Positions 50,955 through 59,398 are shown, counted from the first letter of the stretch. The stretch is 64,000 bases of DNA from Pyrinomonadaceae bacterium (GCA_030841105.1 JAVEDE010000112.1:56633-120632), one strand, 5' to 3'. Notes: a model not told the origin generated them from the sequence alone. Made by a program: numbers and translations.

Positions 50955-51165
50955 AGTGACGAGTGACAAGTGACGAGTGACAAGTTAGAACGACTTGTCC
51001 CAGACTCGTCAGGCGTCACTCGTTACTTTTTTAGCGACCAGGGAAGAAGGTGAATCGTCAATCGTAAATAGACGAAGAAAGGTTTTATCTATTCACGACT
51101 GACGATTGACGATTCACGATTTACTCGCCTTCTCTCGTCACTTGTCACTCGTCACTTGTCACTGT
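50955..51165. repeat. Nested 7-bp-period inverted repeat (locus 12)
   Basis: Outer arms: GTGACGA-GTGACAA-GTGACGA-GTGACAA (left) and CGTCACTTGTCACTCGTCACTTGTCAC (right). Inner arms: TGAATCG-TCAATCG-TAAATAG (left) and CTATTCACGACTGACGATTGACGATTCACG (right, split here as one tract). The same two words in the same nesting order occur at locus 1. It lies between tRNA-Ser and gltX and ends six bases before the gltX start codon. Confidence 0.92.
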
Positions 51166-51168
51166 CTT

Positions 51169-52656
51169 ATGAGACTTCGTTTCGCACCATCACCCACGGG
51201 CTACCTGCACATCGGCGCGGCGCGCACCGCGCTCTTCAACTGGCTCTACGCGCGCAAACTCGGCGGCACGTTTCTGCTCCGCATCGAGGACACGGACACG
51301 CAGCGTTCGACCGACGAATCAACGCGCTCGATCATCGAAGGTCTCCACTGGCTCGGACTCGACTACGACGAGGAGATGGTCTTCCAGTCGGCCAACGCCG
51401 ACAAGCACCGCGCCGCCGCGCTGCAATTGATTGACGCGGGCAAGGCTTACCGCGACTTCACGCCGAAGGCCGAACGCGCCGACGCGAACGTCAAGCAGGA
51501 GATCGCCGAACGCGCGCGCGCCGCATCAGCCACGGGTACAGATCATCGCAGCAACCCGTTCCGCGATCTCTCTTCGCAAGAATCGAACACGCGCGCCGCG
51601 GCGGGCGAGCCTTTCGCCGTGCGTCTCAAAGTGGCGCGCGAGGGTCTCTCCACGTTCGAGGATGCGGTCTACGGCGCACAGGAGCGAGAGCATTCCGAGA
51701 TCGAAGACCTCGTGCTGCTGCGCTCCGACGGCCACCCGCTCTATAACCTCTCCGTCGTCTGCGACGACATCGAGATGCGGATCACCGACGTGATCCGCGG
51801 GCAAGATCACCTGACGAACACGCACAAGCAGATTCTCATTTACGAGGCTCTGGGCGCGCCCGTCCCGCGCTTCGCGCACCTCCCGCTCATCCTCGCGCCG
51901 AACAAGGCGAAACTCTCGAAGCGCAAGCACGGCGAAGTGGTCTCTCTGACGACTTACCGCGACCGCGGCTTCGTGCCCGCCGCCTTCCGCAACTTCCTCG
52001 CGCTCCTCGGCTGGTCGCCCGACGACGAGCAGGAGCTTTTGTCGCGCGAGCAACTCGTGGAAAAGTTCTCGCTCTCAGGCATCCACCGCGCGCCCGCCGT
52101 CTTCAACTTCAACGAGACGGACGCGCGCCAGTGGACGGATCAAAAAGCGTTGTGGATGAACGCCGAATACATCCGCACGATGCCCGTCGCCGAACTCGCA
52201 GTGATGGTGCGCGCCGAACTCGAAGCGGCCGGACTCTGGAAGCCGGAGTACGAGACGACGCGGCGCGCGTGGTTCGAGCGCTCGCTTGAAGTCATCCGCC
52301 AACGCTTTCACACGCTCAAAGACTTCTCCGGTCAGGGGCGCGCTTACTTCGGCGACGAGTTCGAGTTCGACGACGCGGCCGTCAAGAAGAACTTGCAGAA
52401 AGAGCCGCGCCTCAGGGAACTGCTGCCCGCGCTCGCCGCGCGCATCGAGCAGACCGAGCCATTCACGTTGGAGACGTGCGAGGCGACACTGCGCGCCTAC
52501 GCCGACGAGGCGGGCGTCAAAGCCGGTCTCTTCATCAACGCCGCGCGCACCGCTTTGACCGGCCAGTCAGTCGGCCCTTCGATGTTCGAGGTCTTCGATC
52601 TCATCGGGCGCGAGGCTTCGGCGCGACGCCTGCGCGACGCCGCGCGCCTGATCTAG
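51169..52656 (+). CDS. gltX: Glutamyl-tRNA synthetase
   Basis: This 495-residue class I synthetase charges tRNA-Glu with glutamate. It starts MRLRFAPSPTGYLHIGAARTALFNW, containing the HIGH-type ATP site, and has the KMSKS-type loop in NKAKLSKRKHGEVV. The middle region LVLLRSDGHPLYNLSVVCDDIEM and the C-terminal anticodon-binding helices are typical. The frame stays open through the heptad repeat upstream, but the family N-terminus fixes the ATG at 51169. No Shine-Dalgarno is present: the repeat word GTCAC ends six bases before the ATG. A short Ala/Thr segment (about 131-145) is a small insertion. It follows tRNA-Ser on the same strand. Confidence 0.96.
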   Translation: MRLRFAPSPTGYLHIGAARTALFNWLYARKLGGTFLLRIEDTDTQRSTDESTRSIIEGLHWLGLDYDEEMVFQSANADKHRAAALQLIDAGKAYRDFTPKAERADANVKQEIAERARAASATGTDHRSNPFRDLSSQESNTRAAAGEPFAVRLKVAREGLSTFEDAVYGAQEREHSEIEDLVLLRSDGHPLYNLSVVCDDIEMRITDVIRGQDHLTNTHKQILIYEALGAPVPRFAHLPLILAPNKAKLSKRKHGEVVSLTTYRDRGFVPAAFRNFLALLGWSPDDEQELLSREQLVEKFSLSGIHRAPAVFNFNETDARQWTDQKALWMNAEYIRTMPVAELAVMVRAELEAAGLWKPEYETTRRAWFERSLEVIRQRFHTLKDFSGQGRAYFGDEFEFDDAAVKKNLQKEPRLRELLPALAARIEQTEPFTLETCEATLRAYADEAGVKAGLFINAARTALTGQSVGPSMFEVFDLIGREASARRLRDAARLI

Positions 52657-52730
52657 AAATTCAAGTTTGTGGCAACACCGTAGGGGCGCGGATGAGTCCG
52701 CCGCCCGCGCTTTTTGCAAGAGGAGTTATC

Positions 52731-53489
52731 ATGTTCAAAAAATCATTCATCGCCGCCGCGCTCGCACTCTCGTTCGCCGCCACTGCTTCGGCGCAGAACA
52801 CGAACAGTTCGACTACGGTCGCGCCGCAGACGCCCGCCGCGCGCCGCCCCGCTACACGCCGCCCCGCGCCGCGGCCGACGCCGACCGGGGGCACGGAAAA
52901 GGTCTTGCCGGGCGCGACCCCGGAGCCGGATGCCTTAGACACGCCCGCCGCGGCCGCGCCCACGCGCACGCGCCGGACGGGCGCGACGCAAACCACTTCA
53001 ACCGCCGCGGCAGCGAGTCCGGCGGAGCGCGCCGTCCGCGCCACGTTCGACACGCTCCTGAACGGCATCCGCAAGTCCGACGTCGAGATGGTGATGAGCG
53101 TCTACTGGAACTCGCCGCAACTTGTCATCTTCAACAACAACGGCACGGTCACGCGCACGTGGGAGCAGGTGCGAGCGAACCGCGCGAGTTCTTACCCCGA
53201 CGCCAAGAACGTCCAACTCGAAGTGCGCGACGTGCGCGTCTCAATGCTCGGCGCGGGCGGCGCGATTGTCTCCTGCCTCTGGACGCAGACGCAGGAGTTT
53301 CGCGGCACGCCTGAGAGCGCGTCGGGTCGGCTCACCGTCTCCTTCCGCCTCATCAACAACGGCTGGAAGATCGTCCACACGCACAGTTCGCCCGCCGCGC
53401 CCGATCCTTCGCGCCTGCTGCCGTCAGAACAAGCACCCCCGGCCGGCGACGCGACGAAGCCGCCCCCGCCGCCTTCGCGTCAGCCTTAG
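52731..53489 (+). CDS. Exported protein with SnoaL-like domain
   Basis: This 252-residue protein has a signal peptide (MFKKSFIAAALALSFAATASAQ) and a Pro/Ala/Arg/Thr-rich linker (about 25-105). A SnoaL/NTF2-like cone domain follows (about 106-225): ERAVRATFDTLLNGIRKSDVEMVMSVYW, QLVIFNNNGTVTRTWEQVRAN, GGAIVSCLWTQTQEF and TVSFRLINNGWKIVHTHSS. Domains of this kind bind small ligands or assist assembly; catalytic residues cannot be assigned. AGGAG lies seven bases before the ATG. The gene follows gltX by 74 bases. A related SnoaL-like protein is encoded at 57892-58383. Confidence 0.8.
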   Translation: MFKKSFIAAALALSFAATASAQNTNSSTTVAPQTPAARRPATRRPAPRPTPTGGTEKVLPGATPEPDALDTPAAAAPTRTRRTGATQTTSTAAAASPAERAVRATFDTLLNGIRKSDVEMVMSVYWNSPQLVIFNNNGTVTRTWEQVRANRASSYPDAKNVQLEVRDVRVSMLGAGGAIVSCLWTQTQEFRGTPESASGRLTVSFRLINNGWKIVHTHSSPAAPDPSRLLPSEQAPPAGDATKPPPPPSRQP

Positions 53490-53610
53490 CGAATGCGCGC
53501 CCGATGAAGTACACTCCGGCTTCCCCCAACTCCTAGTTTTTCAAACGACGCGGCGGACAGTCCCTTTGATCGCCGTCGCATAATTTTCTCTGACGAAAGG
53601 TAGACATAAC

Positions 53611-54141
53611 ATGAGTTGGTTAGACCAAATCGGCGGCCTCTTACAACAGTATCAAGGCGCGAGCGCGCAGCAGACGCCGAACAACGTGCAGGACGACTTC
53701 GGGCAATTCGCGCAGGCCGCGCCGCAATCGGCCGTGGCCGACGGGCTGGCCGCCGCCTTCCGCTCGAACCAGACGCCGCCCTTCGGCAACATGCTCGGCC
53801 AACTGTTCGGCCAGTCGAACGGCACGCAGCGCGCCTCCATCCTCAACACGCTGATCGGGGCCTTAGGCCCGACGGTCATCTCGCAGATTCTCGCCAACCG
53901 CGGCGCGTCCGGCCTTGCCGGGATGCTCGGCGGCGGGCAGAGCGAAGTGACGCCGGAGATGGCCGACCAAGTCCCGGCCGAGGCCGTGCAGGAGATCGCC
54001 GAGCGCGCCGAGCAGAAAGATCCCTCGATCATAGACATGGCGAGCAACTTCTACGCCGAGCACCCGACGCTCATTCAAGGTCTGGGCGCGGCCGCACTCA
54101 CCATCGCCCTCGCCAAAGTGGCGTCGAACCAGCAGCGATAA
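53611..54141 (+). CDS. DUF937/YidB-like small protein
   Basis: This 176-residue protein opens MSWLDQIGGLLQQYQG, like YidB/DUF937 proteins, and has Gly-rich turns between helices: FGNMLGQLFGQSNG, GALGPTVISQILANRGASGLAGMLGGG. The C-terminal segment IDMASNFYAEHPTLIQGLGAAALTIALAKV is strongly helical. No signal peptide is found, so the protein is probably cytoplasmic. AAAGG lies about 11 bases before the ATG. A strong terminator 48 bases after the stop completes the unit. Function unknown. Confidence 0.72.
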   Translation: MSWLDQIGGLLQQYQGASAQQTPNNVQDDFGQFAQAAPQSAVADGLAAAFRSNQTPPFGNMLGQLFGQSNGTQRASILNTLIGALGPTVISQILANRGASGLAGMLGGGQSEVTPEMADQVPAEAVQEIAERAEQKDPSIIDMASNFYAEHPTLIQGLGAAALTIALAKVASNQQR

Positions 54142-54188
54142 ACAGCCGCGCTCGCCGCTCGTCGTTCGATAAGTTTTAGTTGAAACAG

Positions 54189-54224
54189 AAAAGAGTCTGC
54201 CCAACGTCGGGCAGACTCTTTTTT
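54189..54224 (+). terminator. Intrinsic terminator
   Basis: AAAAGAGTCTGCCC (54189-54202) and GGGCAGACTCTTTT (54209-54222) form a perfect 14-bp stem followed by TT. It ends the DUF937-like gene and, read on the other strand, has an A-to-T tract that could back up the small RNA unit described next. Confidence 0.93.
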
Positions 54225-54235
54225 CGTGCGCTACA

Positions 54236-54433
54236 GAAGAAAGCCGCCCACGTCTTCTGACGTGAGCGGCTTTCCGGTGAACTGTTGGGATTGGCCTGTG
54301 TGCCGCTTTTGTTTCAGCGACTAAACGGACGGAAACCCTACCAATTCAAGTTTTCTGTCCGGAGGTCAGGCCGCAGCCACCTCACTGTGATAAGAACTCA
54401 TATACGTTTTTTGATCACCTCCTTTCCAGTGTT
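54236..54433 (-). ncRNA. Predicted small structured RNA with micro-ORF
   Basis: Starting from a promoter at 54440-54469, the transcript would begin near 54433. The first 20 bases contain AAAGGAGGTGATC (54413-54425), a 13-base match to the full Shine-Dalgarno consensus. The first ATG (54401-54399) opens an 11-codon ORF, MSSYHSEVAAA, but lies 16 bases after GGAGG, which is far for normal initiation. GGAGGT can pair with ACCTCC downstream (about 54360-54365), or instead GTGAT can pair with ATCAC and CACT with AGTG. Further hairpins follow: CGGACAGAAA/TTTCCGTCCG (about 54327-54362) and GAAAGCCGC..GCGGCTTTC (54239-54274). The region is AT-richer than its surroundings. The set suggests a regulatory RNA; a decayed leader is possible. 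Confidence 0.35.
54239..54274. terminator. 15-bp hairpin ending the putative RNA
   Basis: GAAAGCCGC-C-CACGTC (54239-54254) pairs with GACGTG-A-GCGGCTTTC (54259-54274), with one mismatch and a TTCT loop. On the minus strand TTCTG follows, a weak U tract. It lies just before the terminator of the plus-strand gene. Confidence 0.5.
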
Positions 54434-54439
54434 GAGGCG

Positions 54440-54469
54440 AATATACAAAATCAATAACTTGTGCGTCAA
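54440..54469 (-). promoter_or_regulatory. Predicted promoter of the small RNA unit
   Basis: On the minus strand TTGACG (54464-54469), an 18-base AT-rich spacer and TATATT (54440-54445) match the consensus in 5 of 6 and 5 of 6 positions. It lies between the hutI stop (54504) and the strong Shine-Dalgarno at 54413-54425, so the following sequence does not depend on the hutI transcript. Confidence 0.6.
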
Positions 54470-54503
54470 CAATTATTTTTGCACGCTCGCTTGCGGCAAA
54501 ACT

Positions 54504-55760
54504 TCAAGCCCCGCGACGAAATGCGAGCCGCCCGCCGACGTAGACCGCGTGCGCGTGTTCGACGCCGAAGAAGTAGGCAAGCTCGCGATAATCCGCGCAG
54601 TCGTGGAGACAGAAGTCGGCGCGCTTGCCCACTTCGAGTGTCCCCACGTCGTCGCCGCGCCCCAAGCTGTAGGCGGCGTTGACGGTGGCCGCAGTGATCC
54701 CCTCGGCGGGCGTCATACGCATGTGCGTGGAGGCGAGCGAGAGGACGAGCGGCATCGAAGGCGTGGGCGACGAGCCGGGGTTGAAGTCGGTCGCGAGGAC
54801 GACGGCCAGCCCCGCCTCTATCATCTCGCGCGCCGCCGGATACCGCGTCGAGCCGAGCGCGTAGACCGACCCCGGCAACAGCACCGGCTGCACCCCGGCC
54901 GACCGCAACGCTGCGATCCCTACGGCATCCGTGTGTTCCAGATGATCGGCCGTCGCCGCGCCGAGTTCCGCGGCGAGTCGCGCGCCGCCGGAGAGCGAGA
55001 GTTGATCCGCGTGCAGGCGCAAGCCCAAGCCCGCCGCGCGCGCGGCCAGAAGGATGCGCCGCGATTCGTCCACGTCGAACACGCGCCCCTCGCAGAACAC
55101 GTCGCAGAACTCCGCCAGCCGTTCCGCCGCCACGCGCGGCAACATCTCTTGGATGACCAGCTCGACGTAATCGGCGCGGCGCGCGCGGTACTCGTCCGGC
55201 ACTTCGTGCGCGCCGAGGAACGTCGGCACGTATTGCAGCGGCGTCTCCGCGTCCAGACGGCGCACGGCGCGCAGCATCTTCAACTCGTCTTCGACCGACA
55301 GCCCGTAACCCGACTTCGCCTCGACGGTCGTCGTGCCCCCGCGCAGAAACCAGAGCGCGTAACGCTTCGACGCGGCGACCAACTCATCCTCCGTGGCCGC
55401 CCGCGTCGCGCGCACGCTCGCGCGAATGCCGCCGCCCGCTTCGGCAATCTCCTGATAGGTCGCGCCCGCCGCGCGCTGCTCAAACTCGCCCGCGCGCGTC
55501 CCCGCAAACACAGGGTGCGCGTGCGCGTCCACGAAGCCCGGCAGGCAGACTCGCCCGCCCGCGTCCAACACCTCGCAGTCGCCCGCGACGATGAGCCGCT
55601 CGATCTCGTCACGCGCGCCCACCGCCGCGATGCGCCCGTCACGGCCTACGAGCATCGCCCCGCCTTCGACGATGGAGAGTTCGCGCATCTCCGCCCCCAC
55701 GCGCGGACGCGCCGCGCCCCGCAACGTGACGAGTTGTGAGCAATTGACGACGGCGAGCAT
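54504..55760 (-). CDS. hutI: Imidazolonepropionase
   Basis: This 418-residue amidohydrolase opens the imidazolone ring in histidine degradation. The metal site [10 protein letters not shown] follows LPGFVDA, and the family continues with [62 protein letters not shown] and [21 protein letters not shown]. All are classic HutI segments and the length is normal. The ATG at 55760 is preferred; a TTG four codons earlier lies beside the heptad repeat. No hutH, hutU or hutG is in the window, so the pathway is split. The upstream neighbour is an S9 peptidase gene on the same strand. Confidence 0.95.
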   Translation of the reverse strand: MLAVVNCSQLVTLRGAARPRVGAEMRELSIVEGGAMLVGRDGRIAAVGARDEIERLIVAGDCEVLDAGGRVCLPGFVDAHAHPVFAGTRAGEFEQRAAGATYQEIAEAGGGIRASVRATRAATEDELVAASKRYALWFLRGGTTTVEAKSGYGLSVEDELKMLRAVRRLDAETPLQYVPTFLGAHEVPDEYRARRADYVELVIQEMLPRVAAERLAEFCDVFCEGRVFDVDESRRILLAARAAGLGLRLHADQLSLSGGARLAAELGAATADHLEHTDAVGIAALRSAGVQPVLLPGSVYALGSTRYPAAREMIEAGLAVVLATDFNPGSSPTPSMPLVLSLASTHMRMTPAEGITAATVNAAYSLGRGDDVGTLEVGKRADFCLHDCADYRELAYFFGVEHAHAVYVGGRLAFRRGA

Positions 55761-55783
55761 AAGGGATTTCAAATTTCAGATCG

Positions 55784-55896
55784 TAGGTTTCAAGTTGCAG
55801 GTTGCAAGTTTCAAGTCTGAGGTTGCAGGTTGCAGGCTTCAAGTTAAAGACCTGAAACTTTCAGTCCTGAAACTTGAAACCTGCAACTTGAAACTT
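55784..55896. repeat. 7-bp-period inverted repeat (locus 13)
   Basis: Left arm: GGTTTCA-AGTTGCA-GGTTGCA-AGTTTCA-AGTCTGA-GGTTGCA-GGTTGCA-GGCTTCA. Right arm: CTGAAAC-TTGAAAC-CTGCAAC-TTGAAAC-TT. The period is 7 throughout, and variants alternate. It fills the space between the S9 peptidase stop and the hutI start; the last base of the array touches the peptidase stop. Confidence 0.92.
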
Positions 55897-57865
55897 ATTT
55901 CATGTAGCGTTCGAGGAAGTCTACGATCTTGGGGTAGACGACGAGGCGGTTGTTAAGTTTGACGAAGCCGTGCCCTTCGTCGTCGAAGAGTGTGTATTCG
56001 ACGGGCGCGTTGCGGTCGCGCAGGGCTTTGACGATCTGCTCGGACTCGGTGTAGGGGACGCGCGGATCGTTCTTGCCCTGAAAGACGAGGAGGGGGGCTT
56101 TGATGCGGCCGACTTTGTAGATGGGCGAGACGGAGCGCAGGAATTCGAGATCGCCCGCGAGCGTGCCGTACTCGCGTTCGCGCTGGCGGCGTCGGTAGCC
56201 GGAGGTGTTGCGCAGGTTAGTCTCGAAGTTGGAGATGCCGTACATCTCGATGGCGGCCGACCAGAGTTCGGGGTAGAGCGTGATGGCGGCGAGCGTCATG
56301 TAGCCGCCGTAAGAGCCGCCCATCACGGCGATGCGGCGTGCGTCCGCGCCCCCGCTCGTCTTCAACCATTCGACGGCGGCGGCCAAATCTCGCACGGAGT
56401 CTTCGCGCAGTTTCACGTCATCGAGGTGCGTGTAGGTCTTGCCGTAGCCGGTCGAGCCTCGCACGTTCGGCGCGAGCACGGCGTAGCCGCGCGAGAGGAA
56501 GTACTGATAAGTCGGGTTGAAGGACGGTCGCTCCTGTCCTTCGGGGCCGCCGTGGACGCTGACGATGACGGGCACGAGACGATCCGCGCCGTTAATTTGA
56601 ATGTTGGACGGACGGTAGTACCACGCCGGAATCTCGCGCCCGTCGAAGGTCTTGTAGCGGACAAGTTGCGGCTCGACGAATGAGCTTTGCGGAATCCCTG
56701 CGCGCGAGGCGAGCGTGACCTGTTCGAGTTTGCGCGTCTTGAGATCGTAGAGCCACACGTCGGAGTTGTGGCGCGCGGAGGCGAAAGTGAAGGCGAGCTT
56801 GCGCCCGTCACGCGAGAAGTCGAGGCCGCCCACGACGCCCTTACCCGGCAGCGCGACGGGCGTGTCGCGGCCGACGCCGACGCCCGCGTCCGTCAAGCGG
56901 CGCAGGTAGAGTTCGCTGAAGCCCTCGCGGTTGAGCGCGTAGGCGAGGAGGCGTCCGTCGGCGGACATCTCGCTCGCGTCTGTGTCCCAACGGGCGTTGG
57001 TCGCGGGTTCGAGTTTGCGCGTCTGCAAATCCATGCGCGCGAGCGACTGCCATTCACCGGAGGCGTTCGCGCTGAGGATGAGCGCGCGGTTGTCGCGCGT
57101 GAAATGCACGTCGCCGTAGCTTGCTGCCCCGTCGTGCGGCGTGAGGTGCGTGACGCCTTTCGTCGCCAGTTCGACAAGGTAGAGATCGTTGTCGAGACTG
57201 AGCGTGTCGCTCGCGCGCGAGACGATGATGAAGCGGCCGTCCGAAGACCACGCGACCGCGGCGTTCGAGCCGTCCTGTTGATAGACGAGCGACTCTTGCC
57301 CGCTCGCCACATCCATCACGTAGACATCGAAAAAGTTCGGGTTGCGTTGGTTCGAGGCGTAGCTGATGCGCCGTGCGTCGGCAGACCACGCGCCGAAGTT
57401 GTAACGGACTTTGGGCGCGTCGGTGAGTTGGCGCACCTGCGCGCCGTCGGTGCTCATCCAGTAGAGCTGTGCGTTCTCGTCGCCGCCGCGCGCCTTGCCG
57501 AACAGCAGCCCCGCGCCGTCGGGCGACCAGCGGACGAAGTCCACGCGATCCGTGTAGAAGGTAAGTTGCTCCGGCCAGCCGCCCGCCGCCGCGACGCTCC
57601 ACACCTGCGGCGTCCCCGTCACGTTCAAGAGGAACGCCACGCGGTCGCCCGCGGGCGAGAGCGCGGGCGAAGTGGCCGCGCGGATGTTCAGGTAACGCTC
57701 GATGGGAAAGCCTGCGCCCGCGCTTAACTGACGGACTAGCTGTTCGCGCGTGTTGCCGCGGGGCAGCCCGCTCACCGTCTGCGCGGGCGCGACGATGGGC
57801 AGCAGCAGTGCGAGCGAGAATAAGAGTGCGAATGATGAACGCGTGAATGTCGAATCGAGTCGCAT
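55895..57865 (-). CDS. S9 family serine peptidase (prolyl oligopeptidase type)
   Basis: This 656-residue exported peptidase has a signal peptide (about 1-28, ending APAQ). Residues 55-390 form a beta-propeller of TolB/DPP-like blades (SPAGDRVAFLLN, SPDGAGLLFGKA, SADARRISYASN, SSDGRFIIVSRA, SADGRLLAYALN). The C-terminal alpha/beta-hydrolase domain holds GGSYGGYMTLAA with the nucleophile Ser, GKNDPRVPYTES with the Asp, and DDEGHGFVKL with the His. It would cleave short peptides in the periplasm. The start at 57865 opens the signal peptide; a longer frame runs into the preceding gene. It follows the SnoaL-like gene by 26 bases. Confidence 0.93.
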   Translation of the reverse strand: MRLDSTFTRSSFALLFSLALLLPIVAPAQTVSGLPRGNTREQLVRQLSAGAGFPIERYLNIRAATSPALSPAGDRVAFLLNVTGTPQVWSVAAAGGWPEQLTFYTDRVDFVRWSPDGAGLLFGKARGGDENAQLYWMSTDGAQVRQLTDAPKVRYNFGAWSADARRISYASNQRNPNFFDVYVMDVASGQESLVYQQDGSNAAVAWSSDGRFIIVSRASDTLSLDNDLYLVELATKGVTHLTPHDGAASYGDVHFTRDNRALILSANASGEWQSLARMDLQTRKLEPATNARWDTDASEMSADGRLLAYALNREGFSELYLRRLTDAGVGVGRDTPVALPGKGVVGGLDFSRDGRKLAFTFASARHNSDVWLYDLKTRKLEQVTLASRAGIPQSSFVEPQLVRYKTFDGREIPAWYYRPSNIQINGADRLVPVIVSVHGGPEGQERPSFNPTYQYFLSRGYAVLAPNVRGSTGYGKTYTHLDDVKLREDSVRDLAAAVEWLKTSGGADARRIAVMGGSYGGYMTLAAITLYPELWSAAIEMYGISNFETNLRNTSGYRRRQREREYGTLAGDLEFLRSVSPIYKVGRIKAPLLVFQGKNDPRVPYTESEQIVKALRDRNAPVEYTLFDDEGHGFVKLNNRLVVYPKIVDFLERYMK

Positions 57866-57891
57866 CGAGAATCGGTCTCCCCGTTTTGAAC

Positions 57892-58383
57892 TTAGCCGGC
57901 CGAGGTCGTGGTGTCTTGCACGATGCGCCAACCGGCGTTGGTGCGGCGGAAGATGAGCGCGAAGCGGCCGTGCGGCTTGTCTTTCGCGCGCGTCAGTTCC
58001 CAGCGTCCCGTGGCGGAGGCGTAGAACTCGCTGAGCGGTTTGATGTCGAGTTCGCTGAAGGCGAGCGTGCCCATCTTCTCCGGCGTGTCGTAGGCTTTCT
58101 TGTAGCGGTCGGTCACGGTCTGCCAGCCGCGCGTAACGGCATCGCCGGAGATCAAAGTCGTCGTCTCGGCGCGCTCGTAGCCGTCCATGTAGCCCTCCAC
58201 ATCGCCGCGATTCCAGGCTGCCGCCTGCGCGTCGAGCACCGCGCGGATCGCCTTCTCGTTCTCCGCCTGCCCCTGCTCCGATGCGCCTGGACGTGTAGCA
58301 CAGGCGAACTGCGTCGAGATAATGACGACGACCAGAGCCATCGCCAGTCGGGCTAACCGCGCGGGGCGTAGTTTGATGTTCAT
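57892..58383 (-). CDS. Membrane-bound or exported SnoaL/DUF4440-like protein
   Basis: This 163-residue protein has an N-terminal hydrophobic segment (LARLAMALVVVIISTQFACA) that could be a signal peptide, and a Cys that is not in a standard lipobox (QFAC). The remainder is a SnoaL/DUF4440-like domain: AIRAVLDAQAAAWNRGDVEGYMDGYER, TTTLISGDAVTRGWQTVTDRYKKAY, MGTLAFSELDIKPL, ATGRWELTRA and GRFALIFRRTNAGWRIVQDTTTS. It is likely periplasmic. The ATG at 58383 fits the hydrophobic start. It lies 26 bases upstream of the S9 peptidase gene on the same strand and may be co-expressed. Confidence 0.82.
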   Translation of the reverse strand: MNIKLRPARLARLAMALVVVIISTQFACATRPGASEQGQAENEKAIRAVLDAQAAAWNRGDVEGYMDGYERAETTTLISGDAVTRGWQTVTDRYKKAYDTPEKMGTLAFSELDIKPLSEFYASATGRWELTRAKDKPHGRFALIFRRTNAGWRIVQDTTTSAG

Positions 58384-58455
58384 GTCAGGCACGTTCACTT
58401 TCACGGAAGGGATGCGCGAGCTTGGTGGCACTATACTCGCACGCGCGCTCACGTT

Positions 58456-59352
58456 TCAACGCACGGGCTTCGGGGAACTGATCTCTCGCCAGAACTCGCC
58501 GATGGAGCGCGCTTCGGGGGCGACGCGTTCCATCAGATACCCGGCCGCGATAAAGAGCGCGACGGCGAGCATGGCGGGCAGCAGCGTGCGGCGCACGCAG
58601 GAGCGCAGCCAGTGGCGCGGCTCGACGCCCTTCAGACGTTTGTACAAGCCCGCGAGTAAGAGCGCGTCCACCAGAATCTCCGCGAGGAAGACGGGCGCGA
58701 CGTAGACGACGTAGAACATCAGGAACAGCACGCCCGCAATGGCCGCGACGGGGATGATGATCCAGAAGCAGCCGTCGTCCAAATCCAGATCGACGCTCGG
58801 CATGCTGTCGAGCAGCGACGAACCGCCACCGCCCGACACGCCACCGCCCGACACGTTGCCGACGGACGCGCCGCCACCGCCGCCTATGTCAGCGACCGAC
58901 ACGCCGCCGCTTAAGTCGCCGCCCGTCCAAGCGCCGCCCGCGCCGCCGCCGCCGAAGTCTCCGCCGCCGCCGAAAGTAGCCGCCCTCACGGCGTCGCCGC
59001 CCGCGTCGAAAAAGTTTGGAACGGCGTCGCCGAAGTCGAGCCAGTCTGAGCCGTCGCCTCTGCCACGCCTGCGTTGAAGTGCGAGCCAGAGGCGCAAGAG
59101 GAGCAGGAAGACGCAGTAGGCCAGAATCACGGCGAGCGGGTAGCGCACGGACATCTGCGTGAGGCCGAGACGCAAGAGCGCGGCCGAGACGAGAAAGCCG
59201 GACGCGCCCGTCAGCGCGAGCAGAAACGAGACGAGCAGACGCGGCCGCCCGCCGCGCAAGAGTTTGCGCCGCACGCGTTCAATCGCGCGCTGGCGTCCGT
59301 CCTGCTCCACAACGCTCTCCTGCTTCCGTCGTCGCCGCGGTTTAGTCATCAA
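58456..59352 (-). CDS. Membrane protein with large Gly-rich loop
   Basis: This 298-residue protein has four hydrophobic segments: two near 39-90, then, after a long loop, two near 195-235 and 258-278. The loop (about 105-185) is extremely Gly/Ser/Asp-rich, with repeated GGGGDFGGGGAGG and SGGGVSGGGGSS runs, and includes WLDFGDAVPNFFDAG. The N-terminus is Lys/Arg-rich. No enzymatic motif is visible. The Gly-rich loop would be disordered or form a flexible tether. It precedes the SnoaL-like and S9 peptidase genes on the same strand. Family unknown. Confidence 0.75.
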   Translation of the reverse strand: MMTKPRRRRKQESVVEQDGRQRAIERVRRKLLRGGRPRLLVSFLLALTGASGFLVSAALLRLGLTQMSVRYPLAVILAYCVFLLLLRLWLALQRRRGRGDGSDWLDFGDAVPNFFDAGGDAVRAATFGGGGDFGGGGAGGAWTGGDLSGGVSVADIGGGGGASVGNVSGGGVSGGGGSSLLDSMPSVDLDLDDGCFWIIIPVAAIAGVLFLMFYVVYVAPVFLAEILVDALLLAGLYKRLKGVEPRHWLRSCVRRTLLPAMLAVALFIAAGYLMERVAPEARSIGEFWREISSPKPVR

Positions 59353-59398
59353 CTTTTCCGACTACAGCAATCAGCCACTTCCACATCCCTATAGTTCA

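Noticed and set aside
54323..54401. Selenoprotein reading through the TGA of MSSYHSEVAAA
   Set aside because: Read-through gives only a short stretch before a second stop and there is no SECIS-like hairpin directly after the TGA.
54413..54427. Fragment of a 16S rRNA gene 3' end (GATCACCTCCTTTC)
   Set aside because: Only about 14 bases match; the upstream sequence lacks the rest of helix 45 and there is no neighbouring rRNA or tRNA.
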